DNA from: JAADEM01 sp965371855
GTDB lineage: Bacteria; Bacteroidota; Bacteroidia; Bacteroidales; Marinilabiliaceae
Direction of reading: 5' to 3'
Assembly (NCBI GenBank): GCA_965371855.1
Contig: CBDUZZ010000032.1
Span: 1 to 52,946, forward strand
Length of the DNA: 52,946 nt
Shown here: positions 51,683 to 52,946 of the stretch, in pieces
Position numbering within the stretch: the stretch's first letter is position 1
Layout of the letters: the number at the start of each line of letters is the position of its first letter
Position numbers and translations under genes: made by a program
The notes under the pieces: generated by a model
Databases searched by the model: none
What the model saw: the letters and a program-made list of their open reading frames with translations, nothing else
Told to the model about the DNA's origin: nothing

Positions 51683-52024
51683 TTATTTCCCTTTTTTCAG
51701 CATTTTTATTTTTATTGGCTCCATATAAACCATGCATCCTTTGGGCATTGATGTCAGTTCAGGTTCTATTGATTTGTAAAAATCTTCTAATACTTCTGTT
51801 TTATCAACCATCTCAATTACTATCGGTAGTTTTTCAACTAGTTCCCAAAAACGTGATGTGTTTACATGCTTACTGCTTTGGCCATATCCCATCACTCCCC
51901 GGTAAACCGTAACTCCGGATATGTTTTTCTTTTTAGCCAGATAAACAATGTATTCGTACAGTAACTCTTTATTAATCTTATCTGTGGTACTGGCGTAAAA
52001 TTTCAAAACGCTGTAATCTTCCAT
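51683..52024 (-). CDS. DUF190 (PII-like) protein
   Basis: A 113-aa soluble protein of the DUF190 family, with a ferredoxin-like fold resembling PII signalling proteins. VLKFYASTTDKINKELLYEYIVYLAKKKNISGVTVYRGVMGYG is the recognisable core, then IVIEMVDKTEVLEDFY. DUF190 genes frequently neighbour crcB/fluC, as here 69 bp away on the same strand, suggesting a regulatory or accessory role in fluoride or ion export. The molecular role is not established. Confidence 0.88.
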   Translation of the reverse strand: MEDYSVLKFYASTTDKINKELLYEYIVYLAKKKNISGVTVYRGVMGYGQSSKHVNTSRFWELVEKLPIVIEMVDKTEVLEDFYKSIEPELTSMPKGCMVYMEPIKIKMLKKGK

Positions 52025-52093
52025 TTGATTAAGTTTAAAAGTAAGATTTTTAAAAATTATAATAATAACAGCTAACAGCTATAAGCTCACTGT

Positions 52094-52471
52094 TCACAAC
52101 ACATTTGATGTAACGAAACCGAGATAAACAGCAATAAAACCAAAAAATATACTGATGCCCGTATAAAGTAACAAAGTCAGGAGCTGTCCGTTATGCATGA
52201 GCATTAAGTTTTCGTTGGCAAATGAGGAAAATGTGGTAAACCCACCGCAAAAACCCACCATAAGCAGAAGGCGAAGCTCATGGGGCATTAACATACTTTT
52301 ATCAGCCACCCCAACTAAAAAACCCAGAATAAAGCTTCCTACAATATTTACTGCGAGTGTACCTACCGGGATAGAATAGAATTCAATGGAAAGGTTGAGC
52401 TTTGATACAAAATAACGAGCTACACTTCCGGCAAACCCCCCGAATCCTACCAGCAAAATTGTTTTTAACAT
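52094..52471 (-). CDS. crcB: Fluoride ion channel CrcB/FluC
   Basis: A 125-aa four-helix membrane protein forming the dual-topology Fluc channel. LVGFGGFAGSVARYF, PVGTLAVNIVGSFILGF with the conserved Asn, and FCGGFTTFSSFANE, the Phe-box and sodium-site loop, are all intact. It is upstream of DUF190 in a two-gene operon. I looked for a fluoride riboswitch upstream and did not find one. Confidence 0.95.
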   Translation of the reverse strand: MLKTILLVGFGGFAGSVARYFVSKLNLSIEFYSIPVGTLAVNIVGSFILGFLVGVADKSMLMPHELRLLLMVGFCGGFTTFSSFANENLMLMHNGQLLTLLLYTGISIFFGFIAVYLGFVTSNVL

Positions 52472-52619
52472 CAGTTTTTATTTAAGTACAGGTAAAAGTA
52501 TTAAAAATATTCATCCTATGACAAATAATATTTATAGAAAGCATTATTATGCATTTTCAAAATCAGTTTCTGATTTTTTGTGTTTTAGGTTATCAGTTAA
52601 GAATTTGACTGCATAATAA

Positions 52620-52703
52620 GAGCCGTATGAATCGAGAGGTTCACGTATCCCGAAACTTCGGGATGAGAGGTTTAGGGGTGAGATTCCCCTTTACCTACTC
52701 GAC
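52620..52703 (+). ncRNA. Group II intron 3'-end remnant (domains V-VI), domain V disrupted by a palindrome
   Basis: GAGCCGTATGAATCGAGAGG, TTCACGTA is the 5' strand, loop and part of the 3' strand of a bacterial group II intron domain V. The expected CGGTTC closing strand is replaced by the palindrome ATCCCGAAACTTCGGGAT (52647-52664). Domain VI follows (AGGTTTAGGGG / CCCCTTTACCT with a bulged A) and the sequence ends CTACTCGAC at 52703. No intron-encoded reverse transcriptase or domains I-IV lie upstream (52472-52619), so it is a truncated, very likely non-splicing remnant. Confidence 0.65.
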
Positions 52704-52712
52704 TAGGTTCCA

Positions 52713-52928
52713 ATGTTATGTAAAGTTTATTTGGATGCTAGAGAAAATAAGGTATTAAAGACACAGCAATTACCTTTAGCTAGGGCAAGTGAAATATTAC
52801 TTTTAGGCTTATCTAATATTGGTATTACTGCACTTATCGATGAAGCAACAGGTTATCAATATGAGAGAGAAAAGAACGAACTACAAAAAATACTTAACCC
52901 AACTTGGCTTTCGCGCATCAAAAAATAG
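52713..52928 (+). pseudogene. P63C-domain protein fragment downstream of the intron remnant
   Basis: An open frame of 71 codons containing VYLDARENKVLKTQQLPLA, and then ALIDEATGYQYEREKNELQKIL, the core of the P63C domain found in phage- and plasmid-related proteins. Upstream, the frame continues only to a TAG at the intron boundary, so the N-terminal part is missing. The C-terminus departs from the family after LQKIL (NPTWLSRIKK, then stop) where other members continue, so that end also appears broken. The ATG at 52713 is probably internal to the original gene. Confidence 0.6.
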
Positions 52929-52946
52929 AAAATATTTCCATATTTT

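Noticed and set aside
52472..52619. Possible fluoride riboswitch upstream of crcB
   Set aside because: The conserved fluoride aptamer segments could not be found on the minus strand in this gap.

Overview
The window reads as chromosomal DNA of a Bacteroidota bacterium, probably a free-living or environmental relative of Bacteroidales/Marinilabiliales. The evidence is low G+C with long AT-rich spacers, promoter boxes of the TAnnTTTG type, secreted leucine-rich-repeat proteins ending in a type IX secretion (Por) sorting domain, SusC/BtuB-type TonB-dependent receptors, a BtuG-like surface lipoprotein beside BtuB, and a thrA / PGM-like homoserine kinase / thrC operon. No rRNA, tRNA, CRISPR array or prophage was seen.

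Layout. 0-6 kb: the tail of an ISAs1-type transposase remnant, an AddA-like helicase-nuclease, an orphan XylF-like sugar-binding lipoprotein and mtnA. 5.7-11.1 kb: the threonine operon, preceded by two short reading frames that look like amino-acid-sensing leader peptides (one Thr-rich, one with five consecutive Ile codons). 11-16 kb: small envelope and housekeeping genes (TPR protein, DUF4097 protein, WalJ/YycJ-like hydrolase, B3/B4 protein, TonB C-terminal protein). 16-22.4 kb: two paralogous BspA-type LRR surface proteins, the second broken by a 9-base G tract, and a Y1-transposase element with 26-bp terminal inverted repeats. 22.4-32.9 kb: argS, rocD, a TonB-dependent receptor, a D-2-hydroxyacid dehydrogenase, YjbQ and a 596-aa NPD-like protein of unknown role. 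33-35.7 kb: a btuF-btuC-btuD cobalamin importer. 35.9-38.6 kb: a LiaF-like membrane protein with a LytS-type kinase and LytTR regulator. 38.9-46.6 kb: a cobalamin riboswitch driving btuB-btuG-cobU-btuF2-cobO-cobT-cobS-cobC. 46.8-47.9 kb: an ECF sigma factor and a membrane protein, possibly its anti-sigma. 48-51.5 kb: cobQ-cobD-cbiB on the minus strand. 51.7-52.9 kb: DUF190, crcB/fluC, a group II intron 3' remnant and a P63C fragment.

How it works together. The two cobalamin clusters supply outer-membrane capture (BtuG, BtuB), periplasmic binding (two BtuF paralogues), inner-membrane import (BtuCD), adenosylation (CobO), amidation (CobQ), aminopropanol arm synthesis and attachment (CobD, CbiB) and nucleotide-loop assembly (CobU, CobT, CobS, CobC). 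No corrin-ring genes are present here, so the local capacity is uptake plus late-stage assembly.

The most unusual feature is the number of tiny (18-33 bp) palindromic repeat families. Apart from intergenic copies, individual palindromes sit inside functional sequence: in frame in the 3' end of an LRR gene, in a peripheral hairpin of the cobalamin riboswitch, in domain V of the group II intron remnant, and inside another repeat beside the transposase remnant. With the poly-G tract in the second LRR gene and the terminal repeats around the Y1 transposase gene, they make the 16-22 kb region the most dynamic part of the window.
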